Origin: JANOSH01 sp031415695
Lineage (GTDB): Bacteria; Actinomycetota; Acidimicrobiia; Acidimicrobiales; Ilumatobacteraceae
DNA: 64,000 nt
Assembly (NCBI GenBank): GCA_031415695.1
Contig: JANOSH010000015.1
Coordinates: 1-64,000 of the forward strand
Direction: 5' to 3'
Shown here: positions 44,193-53,329 of the stretch, one piece after another
How positions within the stretch are numbered: the first letter of the stretch is position 1
Layout of the letters: each line of letters opens with the position of its first letter
Translations under genes and position numbers: made by a program
Notes under the pieces: generated by a model
Told to the model about the DNA's origin: nothing
The model's input: only the letters and a program-made list of their open reading frames with translations
Databases searched by the model: none

Positions 44193-45059
44193 TCAAGCGA
44201 CCCAGTTGCCAGCCCGTCCTGACGCTACGACCAGATCGCCGACCCGGAGACCTCTGCCAAAGAGCATGAATTCGCGAGCAACCTTCTGTGACTGAGCAGT
44301 GTGCGAAATGCTGTAGCTGAGGCAGCGACTAGAGCTATAGAGCCGACGAATCCGCTCGTCAAAGTCGTACGTCAAGATCCACGGATGCCGTGTACGGTCC
44401 AGTGCTGCAGCCAGATCCTGATGATCTGTCCATGAGTGCGAACTCATATAGAGCTCCTCACCCTTCGCAACGTACGGAGGATCCACGTAGAGCAGTATTG
44501 GCTTCTTCCGACGATTCAAGGTGAGGAGAAAATCGATGGCAGGTTGCTGACTAACGCGAATCTGAGATCCATGATCTGCAATGAGGCGAATGCGACTCAC
44601 CAGATCTGCTCGATTGAAGCGAGCGTCGATTTTCCAACGCCCAGATTGGTCAAGCCCTCCGATCGGGCGCGCAGTAAGTATTCCCGACCTGTTGCAACGG
44701 TTGAGAAAGAACGTCGCAAACCCCAGCGTAAGGTCGTCGGCGCTGCCGTTGAGGTAGATGGTCCGTTGACGATGCCACTCCTCAATTGTCGGAGATGTCG
44801 TTTCCAGCCGCTCGATGAACGGCTCACAGTTGGACACAACTGAACGCCAGAAGGCCGAAACCCCTGGATTGAGATCGTTAATGAGAAGATGATCAACGAC
44901 ACCCTCAGCAAGCAGGTAGAGCCCAGCGCCCGCGCCACCGGCATACGGCTCGGCATAGGTATCGATCTGAGCACGCTGGTCAGCTAACAACCGTGCAAAG
45001 TATGGGCCCAACTTGCCCTTGCCGCCGGGGTAGCGAAGGGGTGACAAAAACCGGGGCAT
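44193..45059 (-). CDS. DNA adenine-N6 methyltransferase (D12/Dam class)
   Basis: A 288-residue D12-class adenine methylase. The AdoMet motif at the N-terminus is SPLRYPGGKGKLGPYFARLL. The FxGxG-type motif reads YAEPYAGGAGAGLYLL, and FATFFLNRCNRSGILTA is a family segment. The catalytic DPPY is in LLYVDPPYVAKGEELYM (about residue 195). All catalytic motifs are intact, so it should methylate adenine in a short target such as GATC; the specificity is unknown. Its ATG abuts the stop of the ParB-domain gene without a gap, so the pair is co-translated. No restriction endonuclease gene is adjacent. The gene is the first one inside the left end of the ssrA element. Confidence 0.88.
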   Translation of the reverse strand: MPRFLSPLRYPGGKGKLGPYFARLLADQRAQIDTYAEPYAGGAGAGLYLLAEGVVDHLLINDLNPGVSAFWRSVVSNCEPFIERLETTSPTIEEWHRQRTIYLNGSADDLTLGFATFFLNRCNRSGILTARPIGGLDQSGRWKIDARFNRADLVSRIRLIADHGSQIRVSQQPAIDFLLTLNRRKKPILLYVDPPYVAKGEELYMSSHSWTDHQDLAAALDRTRHPWILTYDFDERIRRLYSSSRCLSYSISHTAQSQKVAREFMLFGRGLRVGDLVVASGRAGNWVA

Positions 45060-46541
45060 CTAGATCGCGCCGTCGACACGAGTTAGCAACGGTCTGAACG
45101 CAGCGCTGAATCGGCGAGCGAGCTGAACATCCGGCTGAACATTCGGGTTGTGTACAAAGCCGTTGAGGTACTGGAGGCCGAGTCCATCCGTTTCAAGATA
45201 GGCCTGTGCAAGTCCTTTGTCCCGAGTTCGCGGGTTCTCAATCACCGGGTCCAGGAACTTCAGAATCTTCTTTATCTTGGTCGAAAGCGGCTCTTCCTCT
45301 TTGGCTCCCGAGAGCTTCAGGACTGCGGCTGACGACACCGAAAGCTCGACAAGAACGCGGGCCATCACGCATGCGACTCCTGAAAGCGCCTCCAGCTCGA
45401 GTGTTCGACACTCCTTAAGAAGATTCTGGACGCGTGCCGGGTGGTTCGGAAGCTTGAGTCCCTGGAAGAGGAACTGTTCCAATTTCGCTTCCGGTTTCGC
45501 TTTCCCGCCCTTGCCGCTTCCGCCTGGTCCAGGATTGCCGCCGGGAGGCGGGTTCGTCGGCGAGTTCACCCCGCCACCACCCGTCGACCCGCCACCGCTT
45601 GGCGATGTCGGTGCGCCGAACGGGCCACCCGACGGGGGCGCTGTGCCGCCTGGACCCGAACCGCCTGTGTACGGCAGGTCCGCGAACCGCCGACTTCGGG
45701 CGTGACCCGTCGCAAGTGGCGGTATCAACGAAGCTATCGACCGGAGGACCTCGGCGCGAACAGCGGCGTTCTTGTATTCGTCGACAGAGTTATCAGACAC
45801 AAACTGCATCGCCCAAGCGAAAAAGGCGTGCAGATCGTCGGCCGAGTGTCGCGAGTAGAGCCCGCTCGCCTGAATAGCGCTCGTTGGATCCTTCTCGATC
45901 GAAAGATGTAAGGCAGTCATCACATCGGGCGAAAAGAATCGGCCGATGTTCGTCAACTTCGCTCGACGCACCGAACGGACGACCTGGAGCATTGCTTGGT
46001 CCGCTGCGTACGCCTCCTCAAGGTCATCCGCAATGACGATAGAGCGCGCTGTGCCAGCATCGATGTTCTTGTTGGCCCGGCGGCGCTGTGTTGCGGTTTG
46101 GCCCGCGCTCCAGCGCCTAACACCAACGCCATCGTTCTCGCCAGTGTGACGAAGGACAATCCAGTGTTCGGCTAGGTCACGATCATCGGTGACGAGAGTG
46201 AAGACTGTCTTGGGGGCAGCGCCGATCGAGGCGACACGACGGAAAGCCTTCCGATGCGATTCGTCGTCGGCCAGATCGGGGTCCTTGAGCAGCTTTAGTG
46301 CAGCGAACCGACGATTACCCTCAAGTATGAGGTAGCGAGAACCGTGTTTGACAGCGATCGGGAGTTCAGACGGGTTGGTCTGTCCCGTCTGAACTATGTC
46401 CCTTGCAAGAGCGGCGAGCGCGTCGGCTCCTTCATCGAGCAATCGATTGATGGCTTCTCGGTCGCTGGATGTGCCGTCAGGGAGCCTGGGGTTGTCGGGA
46501 TCCAGAATGACCTGCGAGGGCCGCAAGTTCAGATATTGCAA
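45060..46541 (-). CDS. ParB/Srx-like N-terminal domain protein coupled to the methylase
   Basis: The gene encodes about 493 residues. The N-terminal part (NLRPSQVILDPDNPRLPDGT, then GQTNPSELPIAVKHGSRYLI and LEGNRRFAALKLL) is a ParB/sulfiredoxin-like fold with the EGNRR motif of ParB/DGQHR-type NTPase or nuclease domains. A helical middle region follows. A Gly/Pro/Ser-rich linker (about residues 300-355, SGGGSTGGGGVNSPTNPP) separates it from a helical C-terminal domain (LETDGLGLQYLNGFVHNPNV) that is not recognised. TTG 46541 is preferred because GGAGG lies 8 nt upstream; GTG 46619 would add 26 residues. It may guide or regulate the methylase, or act as a nuclease in a defense or anti-restriction module. 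That is inference. Confidence 0.65.
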   Translation of the reverse strand: MQYLNLRPSQVILDPDNPRLPDGTSSDREAINRLLDEGADALAALARDIVQTGQTNPSELPIAVKHGSRYLILEGNRRFAALKLLKDPDLADDESHRKAFRRVASIGAAPKTVFTLVTDDRDLAEHWIVLRHTGENDGVGVRRWSAGQTATQRRRANKNIDAGTARSIVIADDLEEAYAADQAMLQVVRSVRRAKLTNIGRFFSPDVMTALHLSIEKDPTSAIQASGLYSRHSADDLHAFFAWAMQFVSDNSVDEYKNAAVRAEVLRSIASLIPPLATGHARSRRFADLPYTGGSGPGGTAPPSGGPFGAPTSPSGGGSTGGGGVNSPTNPPPGGNPGPGGSGKGGKAKPEAKLEQFLFQGLKLPNHPARVQNLLKECRTLELEALSGVACVMARVLVELSVSSAAVLKLSGAKEEEPLSTKIKKILKFLDPVIENPRTRDKGLAQAYLETDGLGLQYLNGFVHNPNVQPDVQLARRFSAAFRPLLTRVDGAI

Positions 46542-46653
46542 TGCGAACTCCTCCGAACAATCGGCGCACACTCTAACTCGTACGCCCCGACGGGTTGACT
46601 CATGACCGAGAACTACCACCCCTCATGTTGGCGAGATTGCATCCTCGACGTCG

Positions 46654-47838
46654 TCAGTTGGAGCCGCTTGCCGTGATGTCGCGGGCATCGAAGATCGTAT
46701 GAGCTACCGTCGCTGCCGCATCGTCGTGCATGGTGGGCAACACATGCGAGTAGGTCTGCAGCGTGACGGCGATGTTGGAGTGGCCGAGGCGTTCTTGAAC
46801 TACTCGGGGGTGCACGCCTTGCTCCAGCGCGATCGTGGCCCAGGTGTGGCGGAGGCCGTGGATCGAGATCACCGGCAGGTTGTGCTTCTTCAGTGCTCGT
46901 TGGAACGCTTGGTACACGCGCTCGGGATGCAGCGGTGCGCCGTCCGGTTGGCAGAACACGAGGCCTTGGTCGACGAAGCCGTCGCCGACGAGCAGTCGTC
47001 GTTCGAGCATGCGTTTACGATGATCACGCATCACGCCGACGGTCATCGGGTCGAGCGCGATCGGGCGGCGGCCGGCGGCGGTCTTGGGTTGGCCGAAGTG
47101 AACCTTCCACGCGATCGTGATGACGGTCTGCGTGATGCGCGCTCGGGCAGTGTCGAGATCAACATCGGCCCATCGCAAGCCGAGCGCTTCACCTCGCCGC
47201 ACGCCCGAGGTTGCGAGGAACAGCCACAACGCGAACAGGTCATCGTCGCGAGTCACTTCCAGGAACGTGCGCAACGTCTCCACGTTCCACGCCTGAATCT
47301 CGCGATGCGTTGCTGACCGCTTCGGCGGGTCGGCCATATCGGCGGGGTTGCGACTGATCCTCCCCCACCGCACCGCATCTTTCAGCACGCGGTGCAACGT
47401 CATCGCGATGTTCTCGATGCTCTTCGGCGCGAGCCCACCGCGCTCGGAACCGGGCCGGCTCGCCTTCCGACCCGACTCGGCAAGCGTGGCCCACAGGCGA
47501 TTCAGCGCTGAGCCGTCGAGCTTCGAGAGCGGCACGAACCCGATGTACGGCACCACGTTCGATCGCAGATCACGCTCGTACTTGTCGAGCGTGGAGGGCC
47601 GCACCGTCGCACGAATCGTCAGCAGCCATTCCTCGCAGAAGTCACCGACGGTCTGCTTGTTCGGCGTGAGGTACTCGCCTCGCTGCATCGCCGTCGCCAG
47701 CTCGTTGCACGCGGCCTGCGCCTCGCGCTTCGTGCGGTAGCCCGAGTGCCACCGCCGCTTGCGCCGACCGGTCGCTGGGTCCTTGTCCTCGATGACGACG
47801 TACCAGCGCTCGCCCTTCTTCACGACAGAACCGCGCAC
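46654..47838 (-). CDS. int: Tyrosine-type integrase of the ssrA element
   Basis: A 394-residue phage-type recombinase. The N-terminal arm-binding domain includes KGERWYVVIEDKDPATGRRK and YRTKREAQAACNEL. The core-binding SAM-like domain contains TLDKYERDLRSNVVPYIGF. The catalytic domain has the Arg in ATSGVRRGEALGLRW, the Lys in FGQPKTAAGRRP, His and Arg in ISIHGLRHTWATIALEQG, the second His in ERLGHSNIAVTLQTYSH, and the Tyr in QTYSH. GTG 47838 has AAAGGAG 6 nt upstream; the in-frame TTG at 47868 is less likely. It is divergent from the excisionase-like gene, as usual for integrative elements. The likely target is the ssrA 3' end. The ParB-methylase pair follows on the same strand after 112 bp. 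Confidence 0.93.
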   Translation of the reverse strand: MRGSVVKKGERWYVVIEDKDPATGRRKRRWHSGYRTKREAQAACNELATAMQRGEYLTPNKQTVGDFCEEWLLTIRATVRPSTLDKYERDLRSNVVPYIGFVPLSKLDGSALNRLWATLAESGRKASRPGSERGGLAPKSIENIAMTLHRVLKDAVRWGRISRNPADMADPPKRSATHREIQAWNVETLRTFLEVTRDDDLFALWLFLATSGVRRGEALGLRWADVDLDTARARITQTVITIAWKVHFGQPKTAAGRRPIALDPMTVGVMRDHRKRMLERRLLVGDGFVDQGLVFCQPDGAPLHPERVYQAFQRALKKHNLPVISIHGLRHTWATIALEQGVHPRVVQERLGHSNIAVTLQTYSHVLPTMHDDAAATVAHTIFDARDITASGSN

Positions 47839-48228
47839 GTGCGTCTCCTTTCCCCACTGGCCCGCCAAGCGTGAACCACAACCGCGCGCTCGTCAAGCCT
47901 CGCGGCGGCGACGGCGTCACCAGATGGACAGATCAGCACCGAACGGCACGACGGTCGCGAATTTCTGTGACACGAGTGGAGATTTCCCGCGTCCGATGTC
48001 CCGTTGTGTGTTGCGAAATCCCAACGCGCGCCTGAATCAGAGGACAGCGATGAGAGCACCGGGCACGAAAGAAGTACCGGCCATCCAGCAACCGACCGCC
48101 GAATGAACGAAACGACACAGAGCAACACGAAACACGACGAACCAACGTGTCCGAACGGGCATGCGGTCCCGACTTGTCGCGAGTCGCGCCGTTGGGGGGT
48201 GGTGTTTGTAGATAAAGGAGGGAGAGCG
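47839..48228. promoter_or_regulatory. Divergent int-xis intergenic region; possible oriT
   Basis: 390 bp without a convincing gene. It must hold the int and xis/mobilisation promoters. An imperfect inverted repeat, GATTTCCCGC (near 47982) and GCGAAATC (near 48014), flanks about 20 bp. Direct hexamer-like tracts of ACGA/ACGAAAC occur near 48108-48140. Its position just upstream of the relaxase operon makes it the best place for oriT, but no known nic site is recognised. Confidence 0.4.
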
Positions 48229-48441
48229 ATGTTCGAGCAACTACCGGAATTCATGACGATCAGCCAGGTGGCCAAGGTGCTGCAGCTCGGCCGATCGACG
48301 ATGTACGCACTCACCGTCGAATGGGAAGCGACCGGCGGCCGCAGCGGCATGCCGTTCGTCTGGTTCGGCCGCCAGAAGCGCATACCCAAAGCCGCTCTCA
48401 TCCGATTCATAGAGCGGACGTTGGAACCGCCCGCCGCGTGA
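48229..48441 (+). CDS. Excisionase-like helix-turn-helix protein
   Basis: A 70-residue MerR-type/excisionase wHTH: MTISQVAKVLQLGRSTMYAL is the HTH, followed by the wing VWFGRQKRIPKAALIRFIER. It begins at ATG 48229 with a strong AAAGGAGG 8 nt upstream. This is the usual form of actinobacterial element excisionases or AlpA-like regulators. It is divergent from the integrase and precedes the relaxase gene, so it may direct excision, regulate mobilisation, or both. Integrase-excisionase pairing supports the former. Its stop is followed 95 bp later by the preferred relaxase start. Confidence 0.8.
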   Translation: MFEQLPEFMTISQVAKVLQLGRSTMYALTVEWEATGGRSGMPFVWFGRQKRIPKAALIRFIERTLEPPAA

Positions 48442-48536
48442 ACTCCCTCGTTCCCACCGAGACGTCCCGATTCCGCCCTTCGGACGGATCAACAACTTGC
48501 ACACCGATGCACCAACGTGCCGAGGAGGCCCCCGTC

Positions 48537-50915
48537 GTGCTCTCAATCGCCAAATGCCGCGACCTCGACTACTACGAACGCGAACTCATCGACGGCCGAG
48601 AGGACTACCTCTCGGAGTCGGGAACGTCGCCCGGCCGATGGGTTGGCAGCCTCGCCGCCGCCGACGGCTACCACGGCGAAGCCCAACGCGAACACCTCGC
48701 CCGCGCCTTCGCCGGCGTTCACCCCGAAGGCTTCGCCATGACCCAACACGCCGTCGCCGTACCGGGCTTCGACCTCACGCTGTCACCGTCGAAATCGGTG
48801 TCGCTGCTGTGGGCACTCGGTTCCGACGATGACGCCCGCCAGGTCGAGGCCGCCCTCTACGCCGCACGTGACGAAGTGGAACGCTTCCTCGAAGCCGACG
48901 GCTGCTTCGTACGCCGCGGCCATGCCGGTGCGTCCGTGGAACCGGGCAGAGGCTTCTTCGGCGCAGTGTTCATGCATCGCACCAGCCGCCTCGGCGACCC
49001 CGGCATCCACCTGCACTGGACCGTCTTCAACGTGACCGAAGGGCCCGACGGTCGCCGCACCGCACTCGACGCCCGCCACCTCTACCAACTTCGCTACACC
49101 GGCGAGGCCGTCTTCCAGGCAACCCTTCGCCACGAACTGGTCGACCGGCTCGGCGTGGTCTTCGACGAGATCGACCGCCATGGCGTCGCCGAGATCGTCG
49201 GTATCGACGCCCACATGCGCAAAGCGTTCTCCGGCCGCCGGGTGGAGATCGTTGCCGAGATGAACCGCCGCGGCGTGCACTCCGGCGACGGCGCACGCAT
49301 GGCGGCGCTCGTGACCCGCAAGGCCAAGCCGACCGGAATCAGCGAGACCGAACTACGGGAAGGCTGGCGTCAGAAGGCGCTCAACCACCGGTTCGACCTG
49401 TCCCGTGTTCCTCGTGTTGCTCGCGTCTCGTCGCTGGCGATCGGCGACGACGAACTCGCCATGGCGGTCACCGCCGAACACGCATCGTTCAATCGCCCCG
49501 ATGCGATTCGGGCGTGTGCCAATGCTGCTCGGCAGGGCGCGACGCTCGATGCGATCACCGGTCGGGCCGACGCGTTCCTCGCCTCGCCCGCGGTGGTATC
49601 CCTTGGCCACGAGCGGTGGACCACGCACGAGATGCTCGAATTCGAACGCAGCATCGTCGCGGTGGCGCTCGCTCCCGCGTCGCCGGGTTTGATCGCTTCC
49701 GAGCTGGACGTGCGACTCGCCCTCGATGCGCGGCCGTCAATGAGCCGCGAACAGCGAGCGATGGTCGAGACACTCGCACTGTCCGGTCGACCGCTCGATG
49801 TCGTGATCGGTCGAGCCGGTACTGGCAAGACGTTCAGCCTCGACGCCGTTCGTGAGGCGTACGAGGCATCGGGCCATCGGGTCGTCGGCGCTGCTTTGGC
49901 GGCACGAGCAGCACGACAACTCGAAATCGGCGCAGGCATCCACTCGACAACGGCGCACGCGATGCTCACGCAGCTTGAAACGGGACGCTTCCGCTTCCAC
50001 TCGGGCGACGTGCTCATTGTGGACGAAGCAGGGATGATGGGCACGCGCACGCTCGTCGCCCTTGTCGAAGCGGCGCATCGGTTCGACGCAAAGACGATCC
50101 TGGTCGGTGACCACAAGCAACTGCCCGAGATCGAAGCCGGCGGCGTGCTTGCCGCACTCGTTGAGCGTGCGCCCGTGGTGGAGCTGACGCAAAACCGGCG
50201 GCAACAAGACCCGGGCGAACGGTTCGTCGTGCAGGCGTTGCGGCAGGGTCTGGCCGAGCTGGCGGTGCGTCGGCTCGACCATATGGGTCACGTGACCGTT
50301 GCCCACAACTCCGACGCCCTTCGCGATCAGCTCGTGCTCGACTGGTGGAGTCATCGCACCGACGGCCGAGACGTACTCATGGGCGCCGCGCATCGCAGCG
50401 ACGCCCGCGACCTGAACGCCCGAGCGCACGCGCTCCTCGAAGCGAGCGGTCAGGTCGGGCCGGTGGTGGTGGAAGTCGACGACGTCCGTCTGTGCGTTGG
50501 CGACGAAGTGATCACGCTGAAGAACCGATACGACATCGGCATTCTGAACGGCGACGTGGGCGTGGTGCTCGGCGCATCCGATGGTTCGCTTCGGGTGCAG
50601 CTTGAAAGCGGTCACACGCGCAACCTGCCACTCGACTACGTCGCCGAACACGTCGCCCACGCGTACGCCCGAACGATTCACAAGAACCAGGGCCTCACCT
50701 GCGAGGTCGGCCTGGTGCTCGCCGACGACACGCTGTACGCGGAGATGGGCTACACCGCACTCACCCGCGGGTCGCAGCAGAACCGGCTCTACGCCGTCGT
50801 GAGTGCCAACGACCTCGACCAAGACGGCGGGCCGCTCGCGCACGTCGTTCGTTCGCTTCAGGCCAGCCGAGCCAAGACCGCCGCAATCGATCTCATGGAA
50901 GGAATCGCCCTATGA
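48537..50915 (+). CDS. MobF-family relaxase with helicase domain (TraA/TrwC-like)
   Basis: A 792-residue mobilisation protein. The N-terminal relaxase domain has the tyrosines in CRDLDYYERELIDGREDYL, FDLTLSPSKSVSLLWAL, and the three-His-type metal motif in LGDPGIHLHWTVFNV. The C-terminal RecD/TraI-like helicase has Walker A VIGRAGTGKTFSLDAV, Walker B LIVDEAGMMG, GDHKQLPEIEAGGVL and AYARTIHKNQGLTCEVGLVL. It should nick oriT, stay bound to the 5' end and unwind the transferred strand. GTG 48537 follows GAGGAGG by 8 nt and gives the family N-terminus MLSIAK; a GTG at 48438 overlapping the upstream stop is an alternative. The stop overlaps the coupling-protein ATG by 4 bp. Confidence 0.92.
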   Translation: MLSIAKCRDLDYYERELIDGREDYLSESGTSPGRWVGSLAAADGYHGEAQREHLARAFAGVHPEGFAMTQHAVAVPGFDLTLSPSKSVSLLWALGSDDDARQVEAALYAARDEVERFLEADGCFVRRGHAGASVEPGRGFFGAVFMHRTSRLGDPGIHLHWTVFNVTEGPDGRRTALDARHLYQLRYTGEAVFQATLRHELVDRLGVVFDEIDRHGVAEIVGIDAHMRKAFSGRRVEIVAEMNRRGVHSGDGARMAALVTRKAKPTGISETELREGWRQKALNHRFDLSRVPRVARVSSLAIGDDELAMAVTAEHASFNRPDAIRACANAARQGATLDAITGRADAFLASPAVVSLGHERWTTHEMLEFERSIVAVALAPASPGLIASELDVRLALDARPSMSREQRAMVETLALSGRPLDVVIGRAGTGKTFSLDAVREAYEASGHRVVGAALAARAARQLEIGAGIHSTTAHAMLTQLETGRFRFHSGDVLIVDEAGMMGTRTLVALVEAAHRFDAKTILVGDHKQLPEIEAGGVLAALVERAPVVELTQNRRQQDPGERFVVQALRQGLAELAVRRLDHMGHVTVAHNSDALRDQLVLDWWSHRTDGRDVLMGAAHRSDARDLNARAHALLEASGQVGPVVVEVDDVRLCVGDEVITLKNRYDIGILNGDVGVVLGASDGSLRVQLESGHTRNLPLDYVAEHVAHAYARTIHKNQGLTCEVGLVLADDTLYAEMGYTALTRGSQQNRLYAVVSANDLDQDGGPLAHVVRSLQASRAKTAAIDLMEGIAL

Positions 50916-52636
50916 ATACGCAACGCCACCCCAGCCACTCTCCTGACGACCAGGTCTGGCTGTACCCAGTCATCTTCGTTCTCGGCCTGTGCGTGTTGCA
51001 CTGGATCGGAGCGAACCTCGCTTCGCTGCTGACCCACCGCGGGTGGGTGCTTTCCGGCACCGACACCGCCCTGGCCATACTGAAGCTCGGCCCACACTTT
51101 CGTTCACCCGCGCTCGCCTATCCCACCGACGTACAGGCCAACGTGGCCGGGCCGGTCTGGTACTGGACCTGTGTCGGCCTGGTGTTCGTCGTCGTCATCG
51201 TGGCGGCAGCCATGATCGGCGTACGCGTGACCGGCAGCCGTACTGAGGCTGTGAACCGCCGCCGACGGCTCGGCGTGCCCACGGAGCCATCCCTCGCGAC
51301 GCCAAAGGAACTCAGACCGCTGTTCGTCCGAACACCCGAGCCCGACCGGCTCGTACTCATGCCTTACCGCCGAGGGTGGCTTTCAACCGAGGCACCGACA
51401 TACGGCGGCCGACGCGGTATCCAAGGTGCAGTCGCCGTGATCGGTGCGAGCCAGTCGGGCAAGACCACGGCGCTCGTCGAATCGGTAACACACTGGTCTG
51501 GCCCGGCGGTGGTGTGTTCGGTGAAGACCGACCTCATGCGCCTCACCATCGACGCCGCCAGCGCACGAGGCGACGTGAAGGTGTTCGACCCGTTGTGCAT
51601 CAGCGGCCTGCCCTCGGCTCGCTGGAGCCCGCTTCGCGCCGCCGTCACCCTCGAAGGAGCGACAGCTGCCGCGTCACTGCTCGTGCACGCGGCAGGCGAT
51701 GGATCGGCGAACGACCGGTTCTGGCGCGGCCAAGCCGAACAGCTGCTCGCCGGCATGCTCTGGGCGGCCGCGAACATCGACGGCCACACTATGGCGAACG
51801 TCGTCACGTGGGTACTGAACCTCGACATACCCGACGAAGACGGCCGCGGCACCCTCGCTCCCCTCGTTCGACTGCTGCGCGACAGCCCCGACAAGCGAGT
51901 GGCACTCGAAGCCGCCGAGATCGACGGATGGCTTCAAGGCCAATGGAAGACCGACCCGAAGACAACATCATCGGTCTACGCCACAGCGCGCGACGCGGTG
52001 TGGCCGTGGGCGAACCCTCGTGTACGAGCGAGCGCATCGGCATGCGACATCGACCTCGCATGGCTCACGTCAGGAGCGAACACGCTGTACCTCTGCGCGC
52101 CACTCGGCGACCGCAAACTCGGGCTCGTGTTCTCGGCGCTACTGCAAGACCTGATCGAGCAAGCCTTCGCCCATGCCAACCTCATCGGACCGATGACGCC
52201 TCGGGTGTTGCTGTGCATAGACGAGACCGCAAACACGCCGATGCCGAAACTGGCCGAGTGGTCATCAACGCTCACCGGCACCGGGGCGCAATTGGTGACC
52301 GTGTGGCAATCGAAGGCGCAGCTTGACGAGATCTACGGCCACCACGCCGACACCGTCCTCACCAACCACCGCACGAAGCTCATCTTCCCCAGCGGCCTCA
52401 GCGACATGAGCACCGCCAACTACATCACCCACCTCGTCGGCGACGAACACGCCAGAGCCGAAATCGAAGACCGCTCGTACGGTGGTGCGAGCCGTCGCCC
52501 CGGCGACCGCATCCCCGCCAGTTCGACCGCGTTTCTACCGCCCCACGTCCTCCGCCGCGCCCAACCCGGCGACGCTCTCCTCATCCACGGCAAAACCCCA
52601 CCCGCCTGGGTCCGGTCGCGTCAACGCGCGCGGTAG
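50912..52636 (+). CDS. VirD4/TraD-like type IV coupling protein
   Basis: A 574-residue inner-membrane ATPase that docks the relaxase-DNA complex to a transfer channel. Two N-terminal membrane helices are seen at about residues 16-40 (LYPVIFVLGLCVLHWIGANL) and 85-107 (WTCVGLVFVVVIVAAAMIGV). Walker A is AVIGASQSGKTTALVES and Walker B is RVLLCIDETANTP. The C-terminal TraG/TraD signature lies in LTGTGAQLVTVWQSKAQLDE. It is translationally coupled to the relaxase gene. The absence of VirB4 or other channel genes suggests it uses the channel of a co-resident conjugative element. Confidence 0.9.
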   Translation: MNTQRHPSHSPDDQVWLYPVIFVLGLCVLHWIGANLASLLTHRGWVLSGTDTALAILKLGPHFRSPALAYPTDVQANVAGPVWYWTCVGLVFVVVIVAAAMIGVRVTGSRTEAVNRRRRLGVPTEPSLATPKELRPLFVRTPEPDRLVLMPYRRGWLSTEAPTYGGRRGIQGAVAVIGASQSGKTTALVESVTHWSGPAVVCSVKTDLMRLTIDAASARGDVKVFDPLCISGLPSARWSPLRAAVTLEGATAAASLLVHAAGDGSANDRFWRGQAEQLLAGMLWAAANIDGHTMANVVTWVLNLDIPDEDGRGTLAPLVRLLRDSPDKRVALEAAEIDGWLQGQWKTDPKTTSSVYATARDAVWPWANPRVRASASACDIDLAWLTSGANTLYLCAPLGDRKLGLVFSALLQDLIEQAFAHANLIGPMTPRVLLCIDETANTPMPKLAEWSSTLTGTGAQLVTVWQSKAQLDEIYGHHADTVLTNHRTKLIFPSGLSDMSTANYITHLVGDEHARAEIEDRSYGGASRRPGDRIPASSTAFLPPHVLRRAQPGDALLIHGKTPPAWVRSRQRAR

Positions 52637-52674
52637 CAGGATCTGGCGACCGTGGCCGAAGTAGGCTGACGCCT

Positions 52675-53127
52675 GTGGCCCACAGTCGCCTTATGCTCGA
52701 CGAAGCACGGCGACGCCTCGGGTCGCAGGATTCCTCAATTGCCTCGGCTCGGAGCGCCGCCGGAACCGTACTGTCTGCTGCTGCTATTGGCTCGTCGTTC
52801 CTTGCGAGCGAAGCTCTCGCCGATCACGTCGGTGTGCCCTGGCTTGGTTGGATCGGACTGGCATCACTCACAATGTCGATCCTCTGCTGTTTGCGCGTTC
52901 TTCTCGGTGCTGTACTTCGCATCAGCACGGTCGCGGCGGTCTACGCTGAGGAAAGCTGGCAGGCACTCGATGACGACCAGGCGACTGCTGAACTCGCCCG
53001 GATCCTGTCAAACCGGGCGACCGAAAACGACCTGAAGATCAAACCACTCTGGCGATGGCTTTCAGCCGGCATTTTGGCGACGGGTGTTAGCCTCGTCGCT
53101 TGGCTACTCCTTATCGGACTGAGATGA
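52675..53127 (+). CDS. Three-TM membrane protein of unknown function
   Basis: A 150-residue protein. The N-terminal amphipathic helix (LMLDEARRRLGSQDSSIASA) precedes two adjoining hydrophobic segments (about 28-48 and 53-80). A soluble helical part contains YAEESWQALDDDQATAELAR, and a final membrane segment is at about 128-149 (WLSAGILATGVSLVAWLLLI). The layout recalls SLATT-type pore-forming effectors of phage-defense systems, which have two adjacent helices and a cytosolic part, but identity is not established. GTG 52675 follows TAGGCT by 7 nt, so it may be leaderless. The stop overlaps the next small gene as ATGA. Confidence 0.6.
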   Translation: MAHSRLMLDEARRRLGSQDSSIASARSAAGTVLSAAAIGSSFLASEALADHVGVPWLGWIGLASLTMSILCCLRVLLGAVLRISTVAAVYAEESWQALDDDQATAELARILSNRATENDLKIKPLWRWLSAGILATGVSLVAWLLLIGLR

Positions 53128-53255
53128 GCATGGCCAACAATCCGAGCCCGCCGCCACCGCCGCCACCGCCACCACCACCACGAGATCCGACGGTTCCGGA
53201 ACGTCGAGGCGGCGGTTCACCCGTGCCGCCGCGGGTCCCTCCCAACACGAAGTGA
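53124..53255 (+). CDS. Proline-rich micro-protein, 43 residues
   Basis: ATG 53124 overlaps the stop of the membrane-protein gene. The product is MSMANNPSPP, then an unbroken run of prolines (about 12 in total), then RDPTVPERRGGGSPVPPRVP and PNTK. No folded domain is expected. Start-stop overlap and conserved-looking coding of the Pro tract with CCG/CCA codons support translation. It may be a ligand for an SH3-like or membrane partner, or it may stabilise the upstream protein. Small size makes the call tentative. Confidence 0.5.
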   Translation: MSMANNPSPPPPPPPPPPPRDPTVPERRGGGSPVPPRVPPNTK

Positions 53256-53329
53256 TGGCGGCCGAGGCAGGGACAAATCGCTTCGGGCCCGCTACGTTCA
53301 GCGACAGACGCAAGCCCGCTCACGGCCTC

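Noticed and set aside
50912..52636. FtsK-type translocase of a self-transmissible Streptomyces-style element
   Set aside because: The two N-terminal TM helices, the C-terminal signature and coupling to a MobF relaxase fit VirD4/TraD. FtsK-type elements do not use a relaxase.
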